Below are positions 18,001 through 26,412 of a DNA stretch of 64,000 nt, piece by piece. The position numbers were made by a program, and so were the translations under genes. Source of the stretch: an uncultured Clostridia bacterium (GTDB lineage Bacteria > Bacillota > Clostridia > Christensenellales > CAG-917); assembly GCA_947625145.1 (NCBI GenBank), contig CANQNC010000006.1, forward strand, positions 1 to 64,000, read 5' to 3'. Within the stretch, counting starts at the first letter, position 1. Every line of letters begins with the position of its first letter. A model generated the notes under the pieces. It was not told where the DNA came from and did no database searches. It worked only from the letters and a program-made list of their open reading frames with translations.

Positions 18001-21000
18001 CAACAACACGCAGGATCTGTTCAATCTGACTCCGTCCCAAACTCCGTTCAGGCGCTACGCCATGGTCAACATCCAATGCGCGGGCGGCTACACCATCGAG
18101 TACGGCGGCGAGCTGTTCGGCCACGCAAGCCTCTATTTCTGGAGCAGTATCCACACGCTCGATCAACCCTTCATCAGCTATGTGGGCAGTGTGGACGGCA
18201 AGTCGGGCACCACAACTTTGATCAACTTGAAGTCGGGCGCAAACGCGCATGTCGTCTATGACGATAAGCATCTCCGTCCCGCAGGCGGAAGCAACACCGA
18301 GGACGTGGGCAAAACCACCGTCACGGTCACGGGCGGCGCGACCGCGGGATATATGAACTTCGACCTCGGCATCAACACAAGCAAAGTCGCGTTCTCCATC
18401 CCCTACAACTACGAGCTTGTCCTCGCGGGCAACAAGGCGCAATATGAGATGAATTACGCCTACAAGCTGATGCCCGGCGCCACATTCAAAGTCGCCGAGG
18501 GCGCAACCTTGACCTTGAACGCGGACTTCTATGTGTACGACGGCCTCGTGCAGTCCGCAATGAGCGGCAAGAGCTATCCCACAGCGGATCAACTTCATGA
18601 CGCAAAATATCCCACAAACGCAAACTTCATCGTGGACGGCACGCTGAAGATCACAAATCACAAATTCTTGGGCGCGATCCAGACCTCGGGCGCTTCGGGC
18701 AGAATTGAGGTCGCTTCGGGCGCGACCCTTTCGGGCGACATCGTGGACGGCGGCTTGACGGGCTACGATTGCAACTACGCCACATTCTCAACTTCCGCAA
18801 GGGTCTACGGCGACGGCAAGATCGTTGCCATACAAGCGGGCAAAAACTACGTCGCAAAGGGCGGCGCGGCTTGGACCTTGCCCTCTGTGGAAGTTTCCTA
18901 CGAACAGACAAACGGCGCCTCGCACAAGGGCAAAGGCCACAACCTCGCAACCGCAAATACGCTTGAAGCCGACGTCGTCGGACAGTGGATGCTCGAGCAC
19001 GCTTCGCACTCCTACGTGTGGACGTTGACGGACGGGCAAAAGCCGTCCAAGGATCACCCCGTCGCAAGCGCTACGCTCGAATGTACGGTGTTCGGCTGCG
19101 ACCACTCTCAAGAGTTCAAGGTTCTGTTCGTCACGGACGTCCTCGGCAAATTGCAGTTCGAGGGCAAGGCGTTTGACCCAAGTCGGCTTGTCGGGGAAGG
19201 CTCCCTCGCCTACGCCATGTTCGCAGGCGTCGAGCTTAGCGCGGAGTTTGTGCAGGCAAACGGCGACGCTTTTGTCGGCGAGGTCAAGGACATCGCGGAC
19301 TACTTCGTCAAATTGTCGGGCGAAAACGTGCTGTTCTATGCCTCGGGCGACGCTCCCGTGATGGAGGGCGATCAACCCGCAAACAGCCATATCTTCGGCT
19401 TCAGCGTGTCAAAACGCGAGGTCAAAGTGCGCCTCTTGCCTCAATCGCAGGTCTACAGCGGCGCGGAAGCCGTCGTATCAAGCGCGCAGGGCACGGGCTT
19501 CGAGATCACGGACGGCAGCTTCGCGGATGGCTTCGACCCCGGCATAAACGTCAGCTTTGCGGAGGGCGGCGACCATATCAACCACAAGGCGTACGGCCTT
19601 ACGGCGGATTGGTCTGACAAAGATCACTACGACATCCAAATCGACCAAAACGGCGCAACGCTTTCTGTCACTCAGCGCCGGATCACTGTCAAGATACTCA
19701 ACAAATCAAAGGAATACGACGGCACGACCGTGGTCACGGGCAGCGCAAAGGACGTCGACTTCAGTGTCATCGGCGAGCTGTGCGCGGTGGACCCCGCAAT
19801 AAGGCTGTCTGTCGAGGCGGCGGACAAAAACGCAAAAACGTACCATATCGTGGGCGATTGGGACAACAAAAACTACGGCGTCTCCTTCCAAGGCGAAAGC
19901 GGCGAGGATACATTCGGCTTGTACGAAGTTTCGCCCGCAAAACTGACAGTCACCTTCAAAAAGAGCGCGCTCAGCCGCGTGTATGACGGCGCGGTTGTGA
20001 CCTCTCTCACGTTCAAGCCGCAACAAGACTATACGCTGTCAAGGGCGCTGTTCGATCAAGACGCGCTCACTGTGTCCGCCACTGTCCAAAACGCCAAAAA
20101 CGTCGGAGACTATGTGCTGACCGCAAGCGGCGACAACGCAAACTACGAGCTTGCGTTCGAGGTCGAGGAAGAGGGCGAACTGCAACTCTCCATCTCTCGG
20201 CGCCCCATCACGGTCACCGCAGAGGACAAAAACTCCGCATACGGCGAGGACCTCCAACCCTTGACCCTCAAAATAGACGGCGCGGTCGCAAGCGAGCTCG
20301 AACAGCTCAAAGCGCAGTTCGAACTCTCCACGGACGCCGCTTCGGACAAGGAACCCTCAAAATACACCATCTACGTCAAGACAAAACAGGACGCGGATAT
20401 GGCGCTTCTCGGCAACTATCAGGTCACTCCCGTAAACGGCGAATACACCTTGAATTACGCCGAATTTGCGGGCATCAAGTTCGATTCCGACGAGGTCACA
20501 TACGACGCGCAACAACACAGCGTCGCGGTCAGCGGACAGCCCGAAGACTCAAAGGTGACCTACTCCTACGACGGACAACAACAGGGAACTCCCTTCTTGT
20601 TCACGCAAAAAGGGCTGTACAGGATCTCCGTCACAGTCACGCACGAGGGCTTCGAGCATCCCTTCACGGCGGAAGCCACGCTGGAAATCAAAGCCGCAAA
20701 GCTGACCTTGACGATCAAAAACACGGGCAAGATATATGACGGCGCCGCACCCTCCGTCCTCGCAAAAAAGGACGAAAGTTGGAGCGTAAAACAGGGCACG
20801 CTGTATCCAAACGACGACCTCGGGGTCACCCTCACAGTGGATGGCGCCGCTTCGGCGGGGACATATCAGATCACGGGCAGTTGGGACAACCAAAACTACG
20901 ACGTCACCTTCCAAAGCGAGGACGGCGAAAAGGTTTACGGCGAGTATACCATCAGCCCGCGCCCGCTTAAGATCACAGTCAAAAATCAATCCAAGGTCTA

Positions 21001-22399
21001 CGACGGCGACGCGCCCGTCCCCTCAAACGCGTCGTGGGAAGTCAAGGACGGCCAAATCGCAGATGCGGACAAGCAGTCCTTCTCTCTGACCATCAGGCTC
21101 TTGCAGGCAAGCGCAGAGGCGAACGACTACAACATGATTGCGCAAGCCACCGAACTTGAAAATCGCAACTACGCCATCACTTTCGTCAACGAAAAGGGCG
21201 AAACTATGGACGAAAACGGCGCCTACGCCGTGTTCTCGGTGCAAAAACGCGCGATAACTGTCACCATCAAAAACAAGTCGAGAGTGTACAACGGCAATGT
21301 CGCCTCCGTTGACAGCGTGAAGGACGCGGATTATGTCGTCGTCGGCGATCTGTGCAAGGTCGCGCCCGATATCAGACTGTCTGTCGAGGCGGCGGACAAA
21401 AACGTCAACACCTACCATATCACGGGCGATTGGGACAACAAAAACTACGACGTCACCTTTCAAAGCGAGGACGGCGAAAAAACATACGGCGAGTTTGAGA
21501 TCACCGCGGTGAATGTCGTGGTGCAGATCCTCAACAAACAAAAGCTCTACGACGGAGACCCCGTAAGCGTGACAAGCCTCGAAAATTCGGATTGGCGGCG
21601 CGCGTCGGGCGACCTCGTTGGGCAGGATACGCTTGGCGTAATACTGTCCGTCGCGGCGGAAAGCAATGTCGGCGAATATCGCATCACGGGCGATTGGACC
21701 AACAAAAACTACGCCGTCACCTTCAAGGGCGAGGACAGCGACAACAATTACGCAATTTTCAAAGTCTCGGTGCGCGACATATCCGACGAGCTCGCGCTGT
21801 CCGTGGGCGGAGCGACTGAGCAGGACGGCAGGATAGAAGCCGTGCTGTCGGGCGCAGAACTCGCCCTTGCGGCAACTTCGGGCGATTGGCTCGCCGAGTT
21901 GTCCGTCACAGTGGACGGCGTGGAAACGGCGGCGCTTGACAAACTCGGCGCGTACGTCGTCACTGTCAGCGTCAAGGCAAACGACAACTTGACCGGGCAA
22001 AAAACCTTCGCCGTCACAGTGCGGGATCAAAACGGATACACCTCGCAAAGGCTTGTCGACGCGCTAGAGGCGCTGAGACTGATCGACATCTCGGAGGTCG
22101 ACGTGTCCAACTTCAAGGCGGAGGACTTCGAGATCCTGCAGGCGATCGCGGACGCCACCGCCGAACTCACGCAAGAGGATCTGGCTCAGCTCGACGGCGA
22201 GGGCCACGAGGACGACAAAAAACTTTATCAAAATATGATGGCGCTTGTTGAAAGCTACAACGCTATCCTCAGCGGCGCGGACGGCGTGATCGAAGTCGCA
22301 AAAGAGATTGCAAACGCACCCATCAAGGCGCTGTTTGAACTGCTCGCCGCCGCGGCTTCGCTGATCGCGCTCGCATTTGTGGGAGGGAAGAGAATATGA
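15071..22399 (+). CDS. Giant secreted surface protein with MBG/YDG-type repeats
   Basis: A 2442-residue protein, probably a wall- or membrane-attached adhesin or stalk. ATG 15071, with AGAGGAG upstream, starts a signal peptide (about residues 1-35: a long hydrophobic core, then V-S-F-A-A-T-T). Residues 80-650 are unrecognised. About 810-1300 has Gly- and Thr-rich beta-helix-like sequence. About 1440-2250 carries at least six modules with the Y-D-G signature (K-E-Y-D-G, R-V-Y-D-G, K-I-Y-D-G, K-V-Y-D-G, R-V-Y-N-G, K-L-Y-D-G), each ending near W-D-N-K-N-Y, typical of MBG/YDG domains. The C-terminus is a hydrophobic helix plus G-G-K-R; no LPXTG sortase motif is present. The N-terminal third is visibly AT-richer than the rest. 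The stop overlaps the next lipoprotein start. Confidence 0.85.
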   Translation: MKTLKSRAIIAIFAAVILALSLAAALRTDGVSFAATTYTDNEQSNGLVVGTSEGETDNASGKLWVVEDTTDDKQKKYVAQKNSKTTPSLKFTIEGEKYFSFEYLITYTRDTYAYFTVDIDNVQCCKVNYKGADTTPQEYIMKTHGDGQHTIVVWANGAKNETDRYLCDIYFQNFRLREDNDFTKHNLKMDYNDKVLATYVVEGGNGGWNGDKDTEEQIKAAATYLTPNQEYPLPEGISFCFISFPKAYVSSISGEEVKSPILSKHIQSADGKKQLSSYGGAAEVYVTGCKITNTGIRQAQNDHANTGSIFWQCAGYDLKDITCEYAPTPKVFYVENGNEDDQHLLEYNQTVALPYGKFSLPIRIKTVLEDYQNYYQVKVDGVAADVTWKKMGDTIGTSVEVKQSCTVTVSGWFGAEYSYTKSNSSSNELGTAYLLSNGEPNESTIEKELSFSFNIDLETEHGLRDVLASADADIEVIQDATYAWYHDQDRSGEGGMAFTSGISGARAVKQKISQLGFTVKGNGVLIFDFQIDGVGTSTGTKNSWAAYNVGTQVAASSWASSTLSSGQKKDFHAYYGFNKAKATNIAFGLSANNQHNHAGEVNKEWIDAAYAAQNAKYKMPEYFSVPEEYFSATTTVTPSLNYTIQETTDSEWYRCSITFNDKEDAEETTIYIAHAVYAVSTGYTPANGFGGERMTIRNVGYYPSETNVKFSMTDQEGTDTSAGGSVSVTADGKEISLQEDGTPKLDTPIARGARVTLKANLSSDYFCYGWQEIIDGKKRIFAYGDTATYSVQSKEVQIVAIVAKQGTYAVRHNDVFYKTADIQQALDAAEIGEDKNVIAVDNVTVKTALKVPKGVNFVIPYNLKGGWTEEGTNKTAGSRVSWASGSYKQPVYKFGIEGVSVTVEGNFYVGGVIHYPDQSAQGHTSGAYSEFVNDGTVTVAKGGLMDVYGRVTGTGSIDVKSGGKLTQPFLICDYAGGNNTQDLFNLTPSQTPFRRYAMVNIQCAGGYTIEYGGELFGHASLYFWSSIHTLDQPFISYVGSVDGKSGTTTLINLKSGANAHVVYDDKHLRPAGGSNTEDVGKTTVTVTGGATAGYMNFDLGINTSKVAFSIPYNYELVLAGNKAQYEMNYAYKLMPGATFKVAEGATLTLNADFYVYDGLVQSAMSGKSYPTADQLHDAKYPTNANFIVDGTLKITNHKFLGAIQTSGASGRIEVASGATLSGDIVDGGLTGYDCNYATFSTSARVYGDGKIVAIQAGKNYVAKGGAAWTLPSVEVSYEQTNGASHKGKGHNLATANTLEADVVGQWMLEHASHSYVWTLTDGQKPSKDHPVASATLECTVFGCDHSQEFKVLFVTDVLGKLQFEGKAFDPSRLVGEGSLAYAMFAGVELSAEFVQANGDAFVGEVKDIADYFVKLSGENVLFYASGDAPVMEGDQPANSHIFGFSVSKREVKVRLLPQSQVYSGAEAVVSSAQGTGFEITDGSFADGFDPGINVSFAEGGDHINHKAYGLTADWSDKDHYDIQIDQNGATLSVTQRRITVKILNKSKEYDGTTVVTGSAKDVDFSVIGELCAVDPAIRLSVEAADKNAKTYHIVGDWDNKNYGVSFQGESGEDTFGLYEVSPAKLTVTFKKSALSRVYDGAVVTSLTFKPQQDYTLSRALFDQDALTVSATVQNAKNVGDYVLTASGDNANYELAFEVEEEGELQLSISRRPITVTAEDKNSAYGEDLQPLTLKIDGAVASELEQLKAQFELSTDAASDKEPSKYTIYVKTKQDADMALLGNYQVTPVNGEYTLNYAEFAGIKFDSDEVTYDAQQHSVAVSGQPEDSKVTYSYDGQQQGTPFLFTQKGLYRISVTVTHEGFEHPFTAEATLEIKAAKLTLTIKNTGKIYDGAAPSVLAKKDESWSVKQGTLYPNDDLGVTLTVDGAASAGTYQITGSWDNQNYDVTFQSEDGEKVYGEYTISPRPLKITVKNQSKVYDGDAPVPSNASWEVKDGQIADADKQSFSLTIRLLQASAEANDYNMIAQATELENRNYAITFVNEKGETMDENGAYAVFSVQKRAITVTIKNKSRVYNGNVASVDSVKDADYVVVGDLCKVAPDIRLSVEAADKNVNTYHITGDWDNKNYDVTFQSEDGEKTYGEFEITAVNVVVQILNKQKLYDGDPVSVTSLENSDWRRASGDLVGQDTLGVILSVAAESNVGEYRITGDWTNKNYAVTFKGEDSDNNYAIFKVSVRDISDELALSVGGATEQDGRIEAVLSGAELALAATSGDWLAELSVTVDGVETAALDKLGAYVVTVSVKANDNLTGQKTFAVTVRDQNGYTSQRLVDALEALRLIDISEVDVSNFKAEDFEILQAIADATAELTQEDLAQLDGEGHEDDKKLYQNMMALVESYNAILSGADGVIEVAKEIANAPIKALFELLAAAASLIALAFVGGKRI

Positions 22400-22986
22400 A
22401 AAAAGCACTTTTGACATTTGCCATTGCGGCATTGGCGATATTTGCGCTTGTCGGATGCAATCCGATCGACGGAGCAGGCTCGGTGGACGCCACGGTCCGC
22501 TTCGAGGACGCGTTTAAGGCGGCATTGAGCGCCTCCGAGATCAATCAGACCATCTCGGTGACCGCAAGCGGCTTCGAGGGCGAAATATACCGCCTCGACA
22601 AGACCTTCACACAAACCGAGCAGGGCTATCACGCGTCGGGCGAGGAGTTCAAACTGAACAAGGTCGAGTCGGGCGCATCTCCCTCCACAACGGTTACGAT
22701 AGACGAGGATCTGCAAAAGCCCGAAGTGTTCACAAACTCCATCTCGCTGTCCATAGACAGCTTTAAGCCCGGCTTCGTGCTTGGCGGCAACAAGCTGACC
22801 GCGCAGGTGCTCGACGACAAGGTGGACGAGGTGTTTGCCCTCGAGGCAGGCCACGCGCCCATTTCCGATCTGAAATTGGAAATCGAGATCATGGGCAACA
22901 ACGTGTCCAAAATGACCGCGGACTTCGTAAGCGGGACGTACTCCGTGAAGATCGTCTTGACCTTCAAATATTCCCAAGCGGCGTAA
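22396..22986 (+). CDS. Small lipoprotein coupled to the giant surface protein
   Basis: A 196-residue lipoprotein. The signal peptide M-K-K-A-L-L-T-F-A-I-A-A-L ends in lipobox L-V-G-C, with Cys at residue 21. The mature part is beta-rich with no family I recognise. Its ATG overlaps the stop of the 2442-residue protein (ATGA at 22396-22399), and GGGAGGG is just upstream, so translation is coupled. A terminator follows. The arrangement suggests that the two products act together at the envelope, for example as anchor or chaperone; this is inference. Confidence 0.85.
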   Translation: MKKALLTFAIAALAIFALVGCNPIDGAGSVDATVRFEDAFKAALSASEINQTISVTASGFEGEIYRLDKTFTQTEQGYHASGEEFKLNKVESGASPSTTVTIDEDLQKPEVFTNSISLSIDSFKPGFVLGGNKLTAQVLDDKVDEVFALEAGHAPISDLKLEIEIMGNNVSKMTADFVSGTYSVKIVLTFKYSQAA

Positions 22987-23005
22987 GTCGGAATTTTTCA
23001 AACCA

Positions 23006-23033
23006 AGGGTCTTGCTTCGGCAAGGCCCTTTTT
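23006..23033 (+). terminator. Rho-independent terminator of the surface-protein operon
   Basis: Stem AGGGTCTTGC / GCAAGGCCCT closed by a TTCG tetraloop, followed by five T. It lies 20 bases after the lipoprotein stop. Confidence 0.92.
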
Positions 23034-23159
23034 GCATTTGCAAGCGGACGAGCGAGCGCATATCTGTCGCGTAACAGCATATATTTGCGTTTGTTTTTGC
23101 GTTTGAGCCGCGGAAAGAAATCGTTCGGCGGTGATTTTGCCTCGCCGAGCAAGGCGCGC

Positions 23160-23188
23160 TTGATAATCCCTCGCAATTGTGTTATACT
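23160..23188 (+). promoter_or_regulatory. SigA promoter of the coaX operon
   Basis: TTGATA (23160-23165), 17-base spacer, TATACT (23183-23188). The transcript would begin near 23195, about 20 bases before the SD-led ATG at 23216. Confidence 0.75.
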
Positions 23189-23215
23189 AACTAAAATCGC
23201 ATCAAGAGGTTTTTT

Positions 23216-23986
23216 ATGCTGCTTGCAATCGACATAGGCAACACAAACATCAAATGGGGCGTGTTTGACGGCGACAATGCCGTCGCATATTGGCGCATAT
23301 CCACCGCGCTCTCGCGCACGGCGGACGAGTACGCCATGGTGCTGTACGACCTTTTGAAACAGCAGGGCGTGGATTTTTGCGACATTCACGCGGCGGTCAT
23401 GTCCTCCGTCGTCCCTCAGCTCAACTACACAGTGGCGCACATGTGCAAGGACTATATCGGCATAGAGCCTATGGTCGTCTCCGCCGCGCTCAAGACGGGG
23501 CTGACGTTCGGCTACGAACAGCCCGAACAGCTCGGAGCGGACAGGATCGTGGGCGCCGCCGCGGCGTTCAGATTTTACGGCGGACCCCTTGTGGAAGTGG
23601 ATTTCGGCTCGGCGACGACTTTCAACCTCGTCACCGCGGACGGCCTCTTTGCGGGAGGGGCGATAGCGCTCGGCATAAAGACCGCCGCAGACGCGCTCGC
23701 TTCGTCCGCCGCAAAACTGCCTAGGATAGAGCTTGCCACCCCAAAAAGCGCGATAGGAAAAAACACGGTCGAGTGCATGCAGAGCGGCGTTGTGTTCGGC
23801 TTTGCGGGATTGGTCAACGGAATGGTGCGGAGATTTAAGCAACAAAAAGGCTTTGAAAACGCGCGCGTTATTGCCACGGGAGGGCTCAGCCGCCTCATCT
23901 GCGACGCGGAGCCCGGGCTTTTTGACGTCGTGGACAGGGAACTTGCGCTGAAAGGGCTCAAATACCTCTATGACGTCAACAGGTGA
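23216..23986 (+). CDS. coaX: Type III pantothenate kinase
   Basis: A 256-residue enzyme catalysing the first step of coenzyme A synthesis, phosphorylation of pantothenate. The ASKHA-fold phosphate loop D-I-G-N-T-N-I-K-W-G is at residues 6-15. G-A-D-R-I is near 107 and the catalytic region D-F-G-S-A-T-T-F near 126. Later come G-G-A-I and A-T-G-G-L-S. GAGG precedes the ATG. It is the first gene of a four-gene run ending in an acyl carrier protein. CoA is the donor for the phosphopantetheinyl transferase encoded two genes later, which makes the grouping functionally sensible. Confidence 0.96.
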   Translation: MLLAIDIGNTNIKWGVFDGDNAVAYWRISTALSRTADEYAMVLYDLLKQQGVDFCDIHAAVMSSVVPQLNYTVAHMCKDYIGIEPMVVSAALKTGLTFGYEQPEQLGADRIVGAAAAFRFYGGPLVEVDFGSATTFNLVTADGLFAGGAIALGIKTAADALASSAAKLPRIELATPKSAIGKNTVECMQSGVVFGFAGLVNGMVRRFKQQKGFENARVIATGGLSRLICDAEPGLFDVVDRELALKGLKYLYDVNR

Positions 23987-23989
23987 AGC

Positions 23990-25522
23990 ATGAGCGGATT
24001 TCGCGGATTTGCAAGATCGGCGGGAGTGACGCTCGGCATTTTCTCCCTGCCCTCGGAATACGGCATAGGCTGTTTTTCCTCGGACGCGGAGGCGTTTGCG
24101 GAGCTGATCTCGGACATGGGCTTCCATTGGTGGCAGATCCTGCCTTTGACCGCTCCCGGGGCGGGCAATTCGCCCTACGGCGGACATTCCGCGTTTGCGG
24201 GCAATCGCCTTTATGTCTGTCCCGCCGCGCTGAAAGAGCAGGGACTTTTGAGCGAGAGCGAGGCGGCGGCGTGCAAGTACGCTGGCGAGCCGTATCGCGC
24301 GGATTACGATTTTGCGAGGCTCAATTCGGAAAAATACCTTCGCCTTGCGTTCAGCCGCTTGAACGAGGAGATATCCGAGGATATCCGCGAGTTTGAGAGG
24401 AGAGAGGGGGATTGGCTTTTCGACTACGCGCTGTTTATGGCGCTTGCGGCGGACCGCTCGACCTGTTGGTGGAGATGGGAGGAGCCGCTGAAATACAGGC
24501 GTCCCGACGCGCTTGAAGCCGCCATGTGGGAGTACAAGGATGACGTTGACTTTTATATCTTCGAGCAGTATGAGTTTTTCAGGCAGTGGGATATCCTGAA
24601 AAAAAAGATAAACAAACGCGGAGTGGACATCATCGGCGACATGCCCTTTTATCTGTCCCTCGAAAGCGCGGACGTCTGGGCGCGTCCCGAGCTGTTTCAA
24701 CTTGACGACAACATGTTCCCGCGCGCGATCGCGGGGGTCCCGCCGTCCGCTTTTTCAAAGGAAGTGCAGGTGTTGGGCAACGTCCTGTATGATTTCGACA
24801 ACATGCGCAAGGACGGATATCGTTGGTGGCGCAGGCGCACAAGTCACTGTCTCAGACTGTACGACGCGCTCGTGCTGGACCATTTCCGCGGGTTTTACAA
24901 CTATTACGCAATTCCCGTTTGCGACTATCTGACGGCGGCAAACGGACGCTTGGAAGAGGGTCCCGGGGAGGAACTCCTCTCCCTCATGCGCGAGGACAAC
25001 AAAAACGCGCTGTTCATCGCGGAGGACCTTGGAGATATGGACGAGGATTGCAGAAAATTTATCCTTTCCGAGGGTATCCCCACGATGCGGGTTTTTCAAT
25101 TCGGCTTTGACGGCACGCCGAGCATGCACATTCCGTATCGCTACGAGCCAAACACAGTGGCGTATTCGGGCACGCACGACAACAATACCTTGCTCGGCTG
25201 GCTGTATGAGCTTGGCGACAGCACGCGGGACTATGTGCTTGAATATTGCGGATTTCAAGGCGCGGGCTGGGGCGCGGGCGGCCCGAATTGCGGATCGACA
25301 AAGGCAATTGTAAAGACTCTTATGATGTCGTCAAGCTGTCTGTTGGTCTTGCCCTTTCAGGATCTGCTCGGCTATGGCGGCGACGCGAGGATAAACGTCC
25401 CGGGCACTCTCGAGGGAAATTGGACGTTCAGATTGCCGTATCATCTGATGGCGACAGTGGACAGGGACTTTTATCACAACCTGATAAGCGTTTACGGCAG
25501 ACGCGGCAGAGGGGGCGTATGA
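23990..25522 (+). CDS. malQ: 4-alpha-glucanotransferase
   Basis: A 510-residue GH77 amylomaltase that disproportionates alpha-1,4-glucans in the cytoplasm. Family marks: G-I-F-S-L-P-S-E-Y-G-I-G near residue 17, W-W-Q-I-L-P-L near 47, S-P-Y-G-G-H-S-A-F-A-G-N near 61, the region I-I-G-D-M-P-F-Y near 212, the nucleophile region L-V-L-D-H-F-R-G near 297, the acid/base E in F-I-A-E-D-L-G near 343, and T-H-D-N-N-T near 396. The length is normal. It begins 3 bases after coaX and its stop overlaps the next start (ATGA), so it is within the operon, though its sugar role is unrelated to CoA. Confidence 0.96.
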   Translation: MSGFRGFARSAGVTLGIFSLPSEYGIGCFSSDAEAFAELISDMGFHWWQILPLTAPGAGNSPYGGHSAFAGNRLYVCPAALKEQGLLSESEAAACKYAGEPYRADYDFARLNSEKYLRLAFSRLNEEISEDIREFERREGDWLFDYALFMALAADRSTCWWRWEEPLKYRRPDALEAAMWEYKDDVDFYIFEQYEFFRQWDILKKKINKRGVDIIGDMPFYLSLESADVWARPELFQLDDNMFPRAIAGVPPSAFSKEVQVLGNVLYDFDNMRKDGYRWWRRRTSHCLRLYDALVLDHFRGFYNYYAIPVCDYLTAANGRLEEGPGEELLSLMREDNKNALFIAEDLGDMDEDCRKFILSEGIPTMRVFQFGFDGTPSMHIPYRYEPNTVAYSGTHDNNTLLGWLYELGDSTRDYVLEYCGFQGAGWGAGGPNCGSTKAIVKTLMMSSSCLLVLPFQDLLGYGGDARINVPGTLEGNWTFRLPYHLMATVDRDFYHNLISVYGRRGRGGV

Positions 25523-26007
25523 TAGTTTTGTTTTTTGTCAGGGGAAACGCGGACAGCGACGCGCTTGTCAAAGTCTGCTATGAGCACTATCGCCAACTTG
25601 TCGGAGGGGACCTTCCGCCCGAAGCGAATGTGTTGCGCAAGCCGAACAAAAAGCCGCAACTTGACGTAGAGGGCGTGCACTTCAACCTCTCCCATTCGCA
25701 CGGGGTATGCGCAGTCGCAATGTCGGATCGCCCCGTGGGCATAGACATAGAAAAGCGCAGGAAGATAGACCCGTCCAAATTCCGCTTCCTGAACGCGACC
25801 GACGAGGAGACCTTCTTCAAGCAGTGGACGGCAAAGGAGAGCTATCTCAAATTTACGGGCGAGGGCTTGAGCGGCATAAGCGGCGAGATCCCGCCCACGG
25901 TACATACCGAGCACTACGAAATCTTTGACGGATACACAGTTTGCGTTTGCAGTGACGAGGAACAGAGCGTTGTGGCATACGAGCTGGACCCCGCGTCCAT
26001 AAATTGA
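25519..26007 (+). CDS. 4'-phosphopantetheinyl transferase, Sfp-like superfamily
   Basis: A 162-residue short enzyme that moves phosphopantetheine from CoA to a Ser of a carrier protein. The magnesium motif G-I-D-I-E is at residues 74-78 and W-T-A-K-E-S-Y-L-K at 103-111; the first motif F-N-L-S-H-S is near 55-60. The protein is shorter than Sfp (about 220) and lacks most of the N-terminal half, which is common in this subgroup. A longer in-frame reading begins within malQ, but ATG 25519 overlapping the malQ stop gives the natural N-terminus. The acyl carrier protein 32 bases downstream is its obvious substrate. Confidence 0.9.
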   Translation: MIVLFFVRGNADSDALVKVCYEHYRQLVGGDLPPEANVLRKPNKKPQLDVEGVHFNLSHSHGVCAVAMSDRPVGIDIEKRRKIDPSKFRFLNATDEETFFKQWTAKESYLKFTGEGLSGISGEIPPTVHTEHYEIFDGYTVCVCSDEEQSVVAYELDPASIN

Positions 26008-26039
26008 TCTCATCGGGCTTTGCCCGCAAGGAGGATAAA

Positions 26040-26270
26040 ATGATATTGGAAAAATTGAAGGAAATTCTTCACGAACAGCTTGGCGTCGCGCCCGAAAAGA
26101 TCACGGCGGACAGCGACATAATGCAGGACTTCGGCGCGGACAGCTTGGACGTCGTGGAAATGCTTATGAACGTGGAGAGCGAATGGAATGTCATCGTGGA
26201 CGACGACGAGATCGCAAATTTGCACACTGTCGGGGACGTGGAACGCTTGATCCGCGCGAAGATAGGCTGA
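26040..26270 (+). CDS. acpP: Acyl carrier protein
   Basis: A 76-residue carrier protein with the phosphopantetheine attachment motif F-G-A-D-S-L (Ser 35) and the usual four-helix length. It carries the growing acyl chain in fatty-acid or related synthesis. ATG 26040 follows an excellent SD, AAGGAGG. It lies behind its likely modifying enzyme and no fab genes are near, so it may be either the housekeeping ACP or a dedicated one. The sequence alone does not decide. Confidence 0.92.
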   Translation: MILEKLKEILHEQLGVAPEKITADSDIMQDFGADSLDVVEMLMNVESEWNVIVDDDEIANLHTVGDVERLIRAKIG

Positions 26271-26288
26271 GCTGTTGCCATCGGGTTT

Positions 26289-26397
26289 TCGGAAAGATCG
26301 TCAAGTTGTTTTCGGAAATACCGCCGAATCGCTCTCGGAAAGACTGTCGATTTTTTCGGAAAGGCTGTCAAATCGCTCTTTGAATTGCTTTCGGAAA
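26289..26397 (+). repeat. Phased TCGGAAA repeats between converging genes
   Basis: TCGGAAA occurs at 26289, 26312, 26335, 26356 and 26391 (steps 23, 23, 21, 35), with similar flanks (GTCAA, GAATCGCT). It fills the spacer between acpP and the minus-strand gene ending at 26413. No classical terminator is visible here. Confidence 0.8.
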
Positions 26398-26412
26398 CTC
26401 CGCTTTGAAAAA

